Shown: positions 37,650-53,800 of the stretch, one piece after another | Numbering within the stretch: the first letter of the stretch is position 1 | How the letters are laid out: every line of letters begins with the position of its first letter | DNA from: Litomosoides sigmodontis | Lineage: Eukaryota; Nematoda; Chromadorea; Rhabditida; Onchocercidae | Length of the DNA: 64,000 nt | Direction: 5' to 3' | NCBI GenBank assembly: GCA_963070105.1 | Contig: OY718805.1 | Coordinates: 3,902,001-3,966,000, forward strand | Position numbers and translations under genes: made by a program | The notes under the pieces: model-generated | The model's input: only the letters and a program-made list of their open reading frames with translations | Database searches by the model: none | What the model was told of the DNA's origin: nothing

Positions 37650-39505
37650 TATTTATAAATGGATGTTCAAATCACACATTAATCTTTTCAACAGTAATAT
37701 TTTTCTCGCATTTCCATCTGACTCCATCCAATCCACTATAATCAGCAGAACGAGTTATTTTTCTGACCTATCGTCTTATTTTTTACGATTCTGTACAATC
37801 AGTTTTTTCCCTAATCGAATTTTTTCTCACGTTTTTTTGGATCTTGAAAAATTTTTTAATTTTTGGTAGGACTTCAAATCACTTTATGTGTGTGTTCATT
37901 TTTTTGCTACAGTTTCTTTGTTTTTTGCAATATGTGCTCTGTCATAAAAGCATTTTCCACAGTTTAGTACAGTCTTTGTTCAAAATTATCGCTTCTTTGT
38001 TTCAGAAAATAGCTTGCATTTTAAGATTGATTTTAGAAAGTTGACTTCAATCTCACCTATAAGGTTGGGAATTTAAGTGTTTGGTTTTAAAATTCTTCGT
38101 TACTTAGCCGTTCGGTATAGTGCATTTGCTGCATTGGCTACTGTGTACGAGCTTTTGCTCATTTTCCTAGCGTTATTGGTTTTCTGTAATTCACCTTCTT
38201 TTAAAGGTGGCTGTAAATTTTAATTTTGGTTAATTTGTAGAAAAGTTGAACACTTTTGTTGATGGTTTGATGCATGATTGTATTTTATTAAATGATCAAA
38301 TAAAATAAATTAATGACAGCTGTGAGATTTGTTCGTTACATTTTCAGTTTTATTAAGCCATACACCAGTTTTTTAATTTTCTATTACCTGACGTCAAAAA
38401 AAAAAACAATTCAGTGTCTGTGGTTGAAGAGCAAGAAATAGTCAAACTCGTCACTTCTTTTTGTGATGAAAGGAATTTGTTATTCGTATTGGTCTATTTG
38501 TATCAAATCTATCCGTTTTAATTTGGTAATTGTTATTGCATTTCGCATTTGCGTATCTTTTTTTGGCAGTTTCCACTATTTACACTGATTTGTGCGCGGA
38601 GCATGGTTTCCCGAACAGGTATATGGGTGTTTTTACACGGGTGAAGTGATGAGCAAGATAACCGGGTCGTACTTTGTACTTTGTTCTTAATTCTTCGCGA
38701 ACGACTTAAAACCATGGGCACGGTTCAGTTCTTAGGTGATCCACTCAGTGTTATTTCGCCTCCTTATTGCTGATATCACTTTTAGTTCAATACTTTCTTT
38801 TGCGCATGTGCCAGTCTTTGTTTCTAGAGTTAAAAAATTAAGCTTCTTCCGAAAAACTAGAAGTTTGAGGATTTTTCAGCTAACATTAGAACATTAGAGG
38901 AAGGAAAAAAAATTGGAAAAAAACATTAAAAGTGAAAAATTAGACCATATTAGCCTTTCATCTATAACTTTTAAACTTTGCGGGACATTCATCAGAGTTA
39001 CAGCTACTGTATGCAAATGAGACCGTCGAAACACAGATACAGCTTAAACTGCAAATAAATTCCGAAGGAAGATGTGTGCTCTGTCTATTTGAAGTCCATT
39101 CATTTGTCAAAACTTTAGCACTGATCAATTCGTTTCTTGTTGTAACTGTGTACTATTCGAAATCATTATTTAAATTATTTGAATAATCACTGAAGCTTCC
39201 ATAACTGTGCTATGCACGTCAAATGTGATTCAACACTTTACAGTCCCAAACGGTCCGTCAATGATGCATGCCCATCTTTAGTTTACGAAACTGTTCACAC
39301 TTTGTCCTCTTTCACTAACAGCTTTATATTATTTCTTCCAGGTAGATACAGCTCGTGACTGCCTTGTTTTTGCGTGTGTGTGTTTTTAAAATACTTCATC
39401 ATACTAATAAGTAATAATCTATAAGTGTTAATTGTTTTTGCAACGATGTGTGTCTATAAAATCGACTGTGAGCATGATTTACATATTTCAGCAACAAAGT
39501 TGTCA
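37650..39505. other. Intergenic, no gene seen
   Basis: AT-rich. The first part is probably SPOP 3' UTR, with overlapping AATAAA-type signals near 38299-38308. The end is the promoter or outron of the acyl-CoA dehydrogenase gene, with a possible trans-splice acceptor (ATATTTCAG) at 39491, 14 nt before the start codon. No exon-like frames in between. Confidence 0.5.
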
Positions 39506-42500
39506 ATGTCCACTCGTTCTGCAACGTTACCTGTGTTAATCTCGGGATGCAGGTGATTGCTTTTTTTCTTCTTTATTTTTTTTTTAAATGAAATGAGTCA
39601 TTTATGCTTTGGTTAATGAATGAATCACACTAATTAATTGCAGACTTATTTTGGGAGGAAATTGCTACCGATCACTGACAAATAAAGCTAAATCGGTGTC
39701 ATCGACGACAACTGCATCTCAGGTCATAATTTAATTGACGAATTGGAATTTATCAAACATGAAAGAATTTAAATGCATTTAATGAGAAATAAAAATATGC
39801 TTTTGATATTCGAAATCAATCTTTTTTTGAACCATGGGACTACTAAATTTTTGCTTCATTTGTTTAGACTTCGAGTTCTTTCGTCAAAAACATATTTCTT
39901 GGCAAAGGAGTTTTTGATCATGTAGCGCCATATCCAGTTGATTTATCCGATGAAGAACGTGAAGTGATTCAGTTAATTTTGAAGCCTACAAGAAGATTTA
40001 TGGAGGAAGTTAACAATCCCACTGAGTTTGTATTACTTTAATTACAGTAGTAAGATCTTTTGTTTGAACTTTTGATGCGTCAATTTCGTATGTGATCGCA
40101 GGTTTATTTAATTTGGAGAGACACTTATGATAATCGGCCTTTGTCTTCGGTTTCCTTCTTCTGGGGAACTACTTCTGTCATCATTGTTGAGTGACTTCAG
40201 AGTATATGGTCTGAGTGATCCACTGATAGTGCCTGTACACTACTTGTATGCTTTGATGATATTATACAGAATCGCATTTGTGGGTCAATCAGCAGTCCGC
40301 ATCTGTTCTAAGATTTTCTTTTAGAAATGATGAAAAGGAAGAAATCCCGATGGACATCCTCTCAAAGCTTTCTGAAATTGGCGCATTTGGTGCCTTAGTA
40401 CCGGAAGAATATAATGGTGCAGGCCTAAATAACACTCAGTTGGCGTGTGTAGCAGAGGTCGTCGGTGAGTACGACTTGTCACTAGCTGTGATTATGGGTG
40501 CTCATCAGGTATGCTTTGAGTTTGTTAATGGTATGTTTTAACATTACACTTAAAAATTGTACGTTCGTTCGCATGTGTGTGCTTGTAGTCGGTCAACTTC
40601 TTTACGTCATCGTAATATTGTTTTCATTTCTGCGAAAGTTAGATTTCTGACGAAACTGCGAAAGCAGTTAATAAATTCATTGTTATAAGTTTATCAATTA
40701 TTTCGGAGAATTGATTTTAGCTGTTGTATAGGTATTTGCAGTCTATTGGTTACAAAGGGATTTTGCTTTACGGTACTGATGAACAGAAACGTAAATATTT
40801 ACCGGATCTGGCTGCTGGTAGGAAGTTCGCTGCTTTTTGTTTAACAGAATCAGGCACCGGATCCGATGCAAACGTACTGTATATAATTTTTTTCCGTTTG
40901 AATCAACGTTTATGTAGAATGGAAGTCACTTGAGTTGTGACTTGAGTCGCTATTATAACTCAGGTGGCCTCACTATTTTCATTAATTCCAATGTTTGAAA
41001 TTTGTTAGTTATAATGGTATTAATGATTTTAGTCAGTACAAACTTATGCAGAGAAAAGTAGCGATGGGAAATATTATATTTTGAATGGCGGCAAGTTGTG
41101 GATTAGCAATGGCTCATTCGCCGATATATTTACCGTTTTCGCGCGGGTAGCTTTGATATTTGAATGAAATTAATTACTTGCTTCATTAAGAAGTTCTCTT
41201 TCTCGTATTGAGCAGTTTTTAAATATTGAATTAAAAATTTTTTTGAGTTCCCGGAGTTTTAGATATCATAACACTTGGAAGTGTTTGACCGTTACAGTCG
41301 CATGTTTAGATGCAAGTGAAAGATAAGAATGGAGCTGCAAAAAGCAAGATATCGGCATTCATAGTTGAACGTAGCCATGGCGGTGTTACAACAAGTCCTC
41401 CTGAAAAGAAAATGGGTATTAAAGGTTCGAAAACCGTGGAAGTACATTTCGATAACACGAAGGTTCCTGTTGATAACTTGCTTGGTGGTTCGTTTTTTCC
41501 TATTTTTGTAGAAAATTTTCTCTAGTTGTATTCATTATAATTATTCGACTTCAATTTTTATTATTCACTATCTGCGCAAACATCTTTTTTTTCAGCTGAA
41601 GGCGAAGGTTTTAAATTAGCTATGAACATTTTGAATAATGGCCGTTTCGGCATACCCGCTGTATGCACTGGCTCCATGAAATTTTGCATTCAGAAAACGG
41701 TAATTTTGTTGTATTTTTTTAAGATAACTCAGAATTAGATTTTTTGTAAAGATTTTAATTATTCGTTCATGATTATTCTCAGGCTCGAAGAACTAGTTTA
41801 GATTGCACACATCTCAGAAAGGGTGCAATTTGGGAGAAAATTGAAGGAGTTCGGAAATGTTCAAGAGCAACTAACTGATATGGTTCTTCGTCACTATGCC
41901 ACTGAGGTGGTTTTTCGATTTTATATTTATAAGTAGGAAATATTTTCAACTGCGCAGCATTTTTATTTTTCATCCCTACACTTAAATATAATAAATCTGA
42001 CATAAGGAAGCTCATTTAGAGTCTTTTATACATGTTGTCAGCATCAATGGATAAAGGCGTAGTGGATTATGAACTGGAAGCCGCTGTCGGAAAAATTATG
42101 GCTTCGGTGAGTTGTACTTTTGCAAGTGTCATGAGTATGGTTTGGTAGATTACACTGTTAGTATTTGAAAAGTTGGAATTACAGAATCTTAATTGGCGAA
42201 TTTTAATTTGAGGAGAATGCCTGGATTGTATGTGACCGTGCTATTCAACTTCATGGCGGCATGGGTTACATGAAAGAATGTGGCCTGGAAAGGGTGTTGC
42301 GTGACTTAAGAATTTTCCGAATTTTCGAAGGTGCTAATGATGTTTTACGATTATTTATTGCACTAACTGGATTGCAGGTAAATCTTATATAACGCTGTAC
42401 CATCAGTTATGTTAATAAATAAGGTGTCACTTGATTTACAATATGTTTGTGTGAAAAATTTCTTTCGGAAGAATTTTCAGTACGCAAGCAAGCAAATTCA

Positions 42501-43782
42501 ATCTAAAATGAAAAGGTCGTGGTCTGGAAGTGTTGAACTACTTTTGGAATCCGTTTTTCCACGGTTGTCTTTGTTTGTTTTGAAGTCTTTTTAGAGTTTT
42601 GTTACTAGACGCACTATTTTCACTATTTTTGTGTTATTTTTGTGTTCTAAGTAGTACTGTGCGTTTTGTAGCAAGTTCGACTTCCAGTGCCATCCAAGTC
42701 TAAATCACTCAGTCCAGCAACTGAGAAAATCCATACACAAATTTGGGAACACTTCAAGATTACTCCTTTGGAAGCATAAGAAAGGAATAATTGGTAAGTA
42801 TTAAATTGTGTTTTCAGTACATGAGAAAGTCTATCTTTGAAATGGTCAATTTACATTTGTAAAACATTTGGTAGATTTTGTGAGGACGCTGAATTTCCCT
42901 CTAAATTTAAAGTCCAGAGACTAGATTCCAAAAAAATAACGAAAAGGCAGAAAAAACAGCGGTTGAAGGGCGATTCGCGAAGTAATTCTGAGATTTTTCT
43001 TTAGTCTGTATTCAGTTTTTCTATGGTGACCATAATTAAAAATATGTGTAGGCTTACACTTTAATATTTTCTTAATGAAAAAGCATGTCGTCATTAATGT
43101 GCAATATTTTTTCTAAAAGTTAATATTTAGTCTTGATTAATAAGTATTAATCATTAATACTGTGTTTTTTTAGAAAGGCAGTGGGAACTGATACGAATGG
43201 CTGATGCAGCAATTAGTATTTATAGTGTAGCGGCGGTGTTGTCACGGTGTAACCGTGCTGCAAACCGGCAGTCTTCCTTTGAATATGAGCGGAAATTAAC
43301 AGAACTTTATACGTTGAAGGTTAGTCCTAGTACAGCAGACATGAAAGTGTTATAACTATTTTTAGTTCATGAAAATTGTAGGATTAATGATCATTATAGT
43401 AGTGATTGAGAATTAACTGTCATAAGTGTTACCTTAAATAGAAAATCTATCATGTTATTCTGTTGTTATATATATAAATCAAAAAGTAAAGAAACTATTC
43501 TTGAATAGTATGATATACATCCCCTCCATACCACTAATTTAATTAAACTCAAGTGTTTAGTTATAAAGGAGGTAATTTTCTTATCAACAATTTTAGCATA
43601 CCAGCTTCTCCCTTCCCGTAGTTCCTTTCGAGTGAAACAATTTTTTTTAGGCATGTGAACATGTTCGCGTCCTGCTGGAAGACATTTTAAAACGAACTGG
43701 GGATGCAGATCGTATAAAAGCTGTTACAGATGACATTTTTAAAGCAGGCTCATTACCTTCTGCGCATCCCACTGATTGTTGA
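39506..43782 (+). CDS. acdh-12: Very-long-chain acyl-CoA dehydrogenase (ACADVL/ACAD9 type), complete
   Basis: FAD enzyme for the first step of mitochondrial beta-oxidation of long acyl-CoAs. Exons 39506-39552, 39644-39722, 39868-40025, 40325-40508, 40742-40873, 41033-41146, 41310-41487, 41596-41699, 41802-41906, 42020-42106, 42213-42377, 42481-42572, 42672-42793, 43174-43319, 43651-43782; 614 aa (human VLCAD 655). The N-terminus is Ser/Arg-rich without acidic residues, like a mitochondrial presequence. Motifs: [49 protein letters not shown], and RIFEGAND carrying the catalytic Glu (about residue 435). The C-terminal extra domain is present (WKHKKGII). The 42481 exon could end at 42563 instead of 42572. 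A MaoC hydratase gene follows on the same strand. The symbol is that of the C. elegans homologue. Confidence 0.93.
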
Positions 43783-44710
43783 AGCTTCCTTTTCCAGCTG
43801 TCACTTGTATTTTCATGTTCATTAAACATGTAATAGATACTAACCACAAAGTACCCGAAAGGTTATCACACTGATCGATACATTCATTACAAGTGGAAAT
43901 GCTGAGGGTTCTGGTAACTCCTAAATTTTGTCTCGAAAAGTGCTACTTTTCTTAGCTTATTTATTGAGCGATTGAAAAGTTTGTCGCCTGTGCTTATCAC
44001 TCTGCACATTAACTTTTTCTTTACTGTTTGCTGGATAAATTTTATCAATTTCTAACCAGTTGTCTTTCATTCATTTCAATACTATCAATTTGAGGGGTCA
44101 CCTTTATATTCGGAGTCAATGTTTAAGTAGTTTGATAGCGGCGGTCGTAAGCGCTGTGCCAATGCACTGTCGTTACCAATCAATCAAACATTGTGCTTTG
44201 GTCGCAACAAACAAATTGATCGTTTTAACTGGGATTCTTTTCCCATTTTTCTCCAAGTTCATCAAGTTCATTTGTAAAATTTTGTAAGGGTTATTTGTTT
44301 TTGGAATATAAATAATATTACTGAGCAATAGCAGCTTAAATTAAATGATGGCTTTGGAATTAACAATTACTTGCAGGTCTATGTATTAATTGTGTAGCGA
44401 AATTTTCTTTTCTTGCTATTGTAACTGTGATTATCGTGAGCACCGAAGATTTCTTTCACTATTTATCATTCTTTTTAAAAATGTAAATAAAATTAAAAAT
44501 ATTGGGTGAAATAATGCACTAAAATGCTAGTTTTCTTTATTATAGTCGAAAATGCCACAGTCAATTAATTTATGAAACTGTCATGGTCGGTGAGTTTTTT
44601 ATCTCATAGCGATTTAAACCAGGAGTTGCCAAATTATCGTTTCATCAAAGCGATTGCAGGGCTGAGCTCTGAAGTGAGTATCATTTGTTTTGTCGTCACT
44701 GGAAGGAGCT
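43783..44710. other. Spacer between two beta-oxidation genes
   Basis: 928 bp between the acyl-CoA dehydrogenase stop and the hydratase start, on the same strand. This is longer than typical C. elegans operon spacing (about 100-400 bp), though filarial operon gaps can be larger. No other exon seen. Confidence 0.5.
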
Positions 44711-47414
<2,704 letters not shown>

Positions 47415-48495
47415 GTTCGTTACTAAATGATTAATTATCTCCCATTAATAAATCTTTCTGTTTTCTTTCATTAAAGGTGAAGTAAAAATTGTTGAGTTAG
47501 TCTTTGATTGATAACTCATTTGACCTGATTACGGTCGATTACCATCACTATGGTGATTGATAAGGTCACTGGAGTGCAGTGGCATCATCCTAGATAAATC
47601 CTAACAGACAACTGTAAAACTTTAATTCAACTTTCATAGGATCGGTTATAAGAGCAAGCAATGTGTATGGGATGATAGATGAATGCTTGATGGAAGTTCG
47701 TTTAATGAATTTTTCATCATATCTCGTCGTAGTATAGCTTTCTCACGTTCGTCTGCATCATTCAGGACAGTGTCACTATTAGGTATTGATATTTTAACCT
47801 ACCGGTTGTTTCAGCACTCATTCTGGAAAGCTTAATCGATCAGCGAATTTTATAAAGCCAGTGTTTGAATAAAAAAAAAAAAAGCATCCGATAATAATTG
47901 TAGGTAACTTACAATAAACGTGCGCAGTAGTAAAAGTCAGCGTCTCATATCTATCCTAATTAAATGTTATCAACAGTTTACTAATCAACTCATTAAAACC
48001 TTCGTGAATTTGCACGGTAAATGTGCGGGAATGAATTGAATTGAATTGATGACTATTTGGTGAATTAAGAGATGATGAGAGGGAGAGAGCGAGTTATCAC
48101 TGAGGAGCGCGGAAGTTATAAAAATGCCGCATGATTATCAAATCGTAACAATCTTTGCATAGCTTTGCAACCATCCTTCTTAACCCCTAATTCATTTCAA
48201 ATGTCACTTAAATATCATTTCGTCATATCAAAATTAGGCCATCATATGGTAATTTCAACGGTACGATCTAATTTAGATATACAACAGTTTCAGCAGCATG
48301 ATCTTACTAAAGCATATTGTAAAGAATGAAGTAAAATGAAAAATACAACATTTAATTGTTATTACACTCAACTAGTTGATCATTATCCGTACGGCAGTTT
48401 ATTGATGTGGTCACACCTGTCATCAATTTATTACATTCTTTTTCTCTCCCTCTCACAGGCAAAAAATATTCGATAGACAAAAAGTATATATTTTA
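47415..48495. other. Intergenic, no gene seen
   Basis: AT-rich sequence between the hydratase and the fusogen gene. No exon-like frame or structured repeat was found. Confidence 0.5.
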
Positions 48496-50799
48496 ATGAA
48501 TTTTAAAATAGATCAAACAAATAAATGCCGAACAATATTGATATGCAATTTAATGAAATCAAAATTAAACGTTTTTAATGAAATTTTTTTGTGTAATAAA
48601 TGCAAAAATTTGATTGATATGTTTAAATATAAATATAATTTCATCGATAAATACTTTAGATATACACATCAAGGAAGAAGCCGACGAGTGAAACGGTTAT
48701 TTCTCACCTTAATAATTATCATTCTCGCTCCATCACTGTCAGCAATCGCTGTTTCTAGTAAATTTACAGGTATGCAATATCGTTCATCGGACCTTCTCCG
48801 CTTCAAAGATGTTTTAATCAATTCAAAATCAATCGATGTTCGGAAAGAGAGGAAATATCTTTCTTGTTTTGAAATATCCCCGAATGGCTACGGTATCGAT
48901 GTAATATCGCACAGTTGTCAGCAAATTCGTTATGCATTTGAATATTTGCCAGTAACAGGCGGAAAAGGAACGACTGATGCACAAACACATATATTATTAT
49001 ATATTACAAGGTAAATTTTACAAGTCTGAACGATACGGTAATTTTGAAAAAATGTATTGTAAAATTTTAATTTACAAAAAGCAGTGAAATTATGCAGTGG
49101 TACTTTGAAAGAAATATCCGTTCGATTGATGAGAAACAATAATTTATAGTGCTGAAAAAAGTACACTGATTTGCAGGAGACGAATTGAATGATAGAAAAT
49201 TAAAATTCCAATTTAAGAATTTCTTATGAGAGATAAATGTCTATTTTAGAGTAATATATTTCCCGCAAGGAAAGAAGTTGGATAATTCAGTGCTACAATT
49301 TCTATTACGAATACCGTAATGGAAAGTATGAAATGAGCAAAACGAGTTGTTGATTTATTTCCTCCTGCAAAAACTATGACATCTTTTCCCGTCACGCCGG
49401 TCTTTACATGTAAAAAAATAGTTCTCACACAAATTTTCAATTTGAAAAAATTATTTCAAGCGCAGAGCTACCCCAAACATTTGTTTATTTGTTTTGTACC
49501 TTAGCGTCTCAATTCGTCGCACAGAAGCTGCGGGTATTTTCAGCTGTTCGGCGGTAGTGCTACAATCACAGTTACTTCTAAAAACTTTTCCGCAAAGCAA
49601 AAAAAAATTGATAATCATAAATTGTAAATTCTCATAATAATAATAATAATAAAATTGTAGCAGGGGGAGGAGAATCCTGCTTCATGTTGGTAATGAAGAG
49701 TGATGACGATTTGTCCATTTTTTTTTCAAATGTAACATCGAATATGACTTGCACTGAACTGAGCTATTTTGCATATTTTAAAGAATAATTAGTTCCGACT
49801 GTAAACAACAGAGGAAATTGTAATTTATGAATGATAGGAAAAGGAAACAAAAAGAGGGAGAGGGGGAGAGAGAGAGAGAGAAAGAGGAAGAGAAGGAGGA
49901 GGAGAAGAAGAACTTTCTCCCTTAACAGAATGAATCACTTGGTGATAAATATTGAATAAATGATTTTGTGAAATTGAACTGAAAATTTCCGTCATGAATG
50001 AAAAAAATACGATACGTGGAATAAAACGTTTATTTTCAGAAGTTAGCAAATAGAGAAGAGAACAAAGGATGGTATGCATGGTTAATCCAATGGAAACGGC
50101 CATATTGTTGACTTAAGCGCCCGGCGCCAAACAACCCAAATTTATCCAATTCGCACAACAATATTGGAATCTGAACTCACACTGTGTAGTATGTCGTACA
50201 ATTAATTTCTCCCTTCCCTTTCCAATATTTCACTCTCATTTTTTATCTTCTTAACTCTCTTTCTCTCTTTCAATGTTAGTACGTTGTTTTAATAGAACAA
50301 CTCTTTCAACTTCAATGCATCATAGCAGAGAGAGAGAGGGAGAGAGAGAGAATATCTCTTTCTATTTCTCTATTTGAATAAAACTGCTAATTGTCTTGTT
50401 TTTGTGGACACTCACTGAACACTTCCTTCCTCGTATGTTCCATTTAAATGATTGCAAAATTTAATTCACTCCAAAAATGAAATTAAGCCTTCTCTTGGGG
50501 GACGTCTCAGAGGACATTAAAACTCCTCTTTGATATAACGAAAAACTTCCACATTATTTGTTCACTCATGACAATAATTATCACATGAAAAACACTGAGG
50601 GCGACAATAAATTTGTTAAATTCACTTGAAGTATTACAGTAAGTCGTAAATCACTTAGATTTGCGGTATTTCATTAAGGAGTTTTTTTGAAGGAATCTCA
50701 GTCGGAGATCGTTATCATAATGTGAAATATGGAAATTTCGAGGTTAATGAACGTCATTCATTTAAACTGCCAAATGATAGCAATCAAATGCCCACAAAC

Positions 50800-50846
<47 letters not shown>

Positions 50847-53800
50847 ACTACTCTTCGCAAAACTCAATGTGGAAATTTGCTGGGTGCATTCACTTAACGC
50901 TTTCGCTGGAACCGAAGGAGAGAGTTGCTTGTTATTGCTTCTCAATTTAAGCAGTTCAACTGATAAGCAATTAGAGGCAAACAAACAGAATGATAAACGA
51001 TGCATTTATTTCCAATAATTTCATTCTTCACATGTGAAAGCAGCAACATTCTGAAGTGTTGGCGCTGAAGTAACCGTAAGCCACAAGGCTTACTGGTAAT
51101 TTCAACTTGAAAATTATGGTCAATTTGAAATTGCAACTTTATCTGAGAGGACACTGCAAATAAATTTGTCAAGCTTAAGTGATCGAAGAGCATCAGATGT
51201 CTTCTTTCTTCCTGACAGTTTACTGGTAGACATAAGAATTCATCATGCATGTATGTGTGTGTGTGCGTGCGCATGAGTGTATGTAGAAATGTATGTGAAA
51301 TTTAGTGAAATTGACACCTCCCTCCTCATCCACTTCTTAATTTAAAAGTTAAAAAGTTTCTGTTATTGCGGCTGGCGTTAGATAACGAATTAGATCGCTT
51401 TCGGCGATTGCCCGCTAAAATTGCGCCACAGTCTCCACGAATTTGTCAACTGATCCTCAAACGACGAAAACAATTTTATGTTTATTCCCTTCCCATTATC
51501 ATACCTTTTATTTTCACGCATTCAGTGGCTGTACGCTTCCTATCAGTTAATCATTTACAATGACGGACATTTTTGATAATTGTGAATTTATCAAATTTCT
51601 AGTTTCCATCTTGCTCTATGCATCCTGCGAAATGGGTAATTGTTAATTAGTATGGAAATGGGCGAGCTAACTTTTGCGAGAAACTTGCTGACAGCCTGAA
51701 TTCCAAATCACAACAGTAGCGGTGGAAGAGGGTAGAAAAATGTTGTTGACGAAGAAAAACACAAACCTCCCGATATTTCTTCAGATGACCGATTTCAGTT
51801 TTAGAACTCATAAAAATCGATTATTTATTATTATTAATTATTATTATTATTGTTAATATTACTCATAATTATTATTATATGCTTGCTAGTGAAGTGGAGA
51901 ATTGAAAAGAAAGCATCTTCCGGTTCACGGCGTTTTTTTTTCTCAACTAATTTGCTACATAACGATGGTACTAATGATCGTCTTCTTGTTATTATTGCTT
52001 CTCCCTATCGTCATCAACAATAACTTCTTGTCCCAATAATTTCATTTCAATTTCTTAACATTAACTTTGTATCGCGTCAAAACACACTTTTCACCGCGCT
52101 GCTTGAATAGAGGCAGAATCGATCATCCATTTCACGTGTCTGTAAGAAGTTCATCCTAAATTTTGAATTCACCAAGTGAAATCTGCTACTGTTACTTGTG
52201 AACTGGATTGTTCTGACCCCTAAAAGATCAGTCAGGTGTAGCTGCACAGATTTGATTTTGAAATATGCAAAATAAACTGATAGACTTTTGGTAAACCATT
52301 ACTTCCGAGTATTCCTGTAGTTGAAACTTCCTTCCATCCACTCCCTTCCTATTTGCCATATTGTCTTAATTAATTATGCAGAAACCCATGTAAGCATTAC
52401 ATACTATCTTAAAACAATCAGTTCTTCCTTGCTGAGCATTAAAAGCGTTATCATTAATTTAACATTGAATTTACACAAATATTACTTTTTCACTGTAAAA
52501 TTTCTCTTTTCTATCTCTCTCCCTCTCTCTCTCTCTCCCTTGCAACGTTACAAGTAAAATCTATGCGACTTACAATGATAAACTTTACAATTTCTCCGAT
52601 ACAAATGAGCATAAAGTCTGAAAATACTAATTGAAAAGTAAACAACAGAAGGCTTTCCGTCAAAATTATGAAAACAGAAATGGCCTCTTTCACCAACAAC
52701 AATTTATTCACTTTTATGGACATTTATAATGCATTATGCATAAACAGTTGCATTCCTATCAAAAGCTAATATTTTTCAATTTTACAGTATTACTTCAGTA
52801 CTGTCTAATTTCTAATCAATTTCGTTTAAGTAATTTCAAAATTTTCATATTTATTTGAATAATCATTTTTAATCGAATTCAAATGCATTTCCAACATTGA
52901 TAAAATCTTTCGTAAAAAAATGAAAACATTTATTTGTATGATAAATTTCAATGAAATATGTTACATTATTGAATTAGCAATTGAGTTATAAATTTTTGCA
53001 AATTTAATTCAGTAGTAATTCTTTAAGATGACGTAGTTGAGCAGTGCATGATGAACTGTCGTCTCTAGCGAAACTACTTTCTTGTAGGAGCAAAAAATTT
53101 AATGATTATTAATTAAATGTCTGGTAATATGAGCTATCCTTAATATACTCGATTGCTGAGGCAAAAAAAAAACTTATTAGATGTTGAAATGTAAAGTAAT
53201 AGGTTTGTTTGATTAGAAATATCGAATGGAATAAAATTGATAATTCCCTATTACTGTATTGACGAAGGGTCAGACGTTACGATATAAGTAGTAGTTATGA
53301 TTGACATAACTTTTCATTTCTCATATGTTTGTACGTTCGGCGAAGGATAGAGGTTAAAGTGGAAAGGATAACAACAGGTCACTCAATCATTTGCAACTGG
53401 ACACGTGTCAACTCTAAAAAAAAACGTTACAAAACTGCCCAAAATCAAACAGTACGAAGTAACACTGTGGGATACTACAAATTTAAGAATATTTAATTTA
53501 GTTGTACAGATTGATAGCTATCGTTTAGCGCTTCTTATAATTGTTGCTTTAAAAAGATTCGAAAAAAATCTTCTTCTACTGAGCTAAACTAAATTAACAT
53601 AATCTCATAAATTTAAGATGCTAAACTGTTCGGTAATTTAGATAGAGGAGTTTTCAAATACTTTAGTAAAATTAAAAAAAAAAGTTCATTTTAATATTTT
53701 TCTTGTAAATGGAAAAAAAAGTGGAATGAGAGAGCTATTTTGCGCATTGCGCAATTTTTAAAAAAAAAAATTGTAAAATTTATTTGAGGAAAATTGGAAA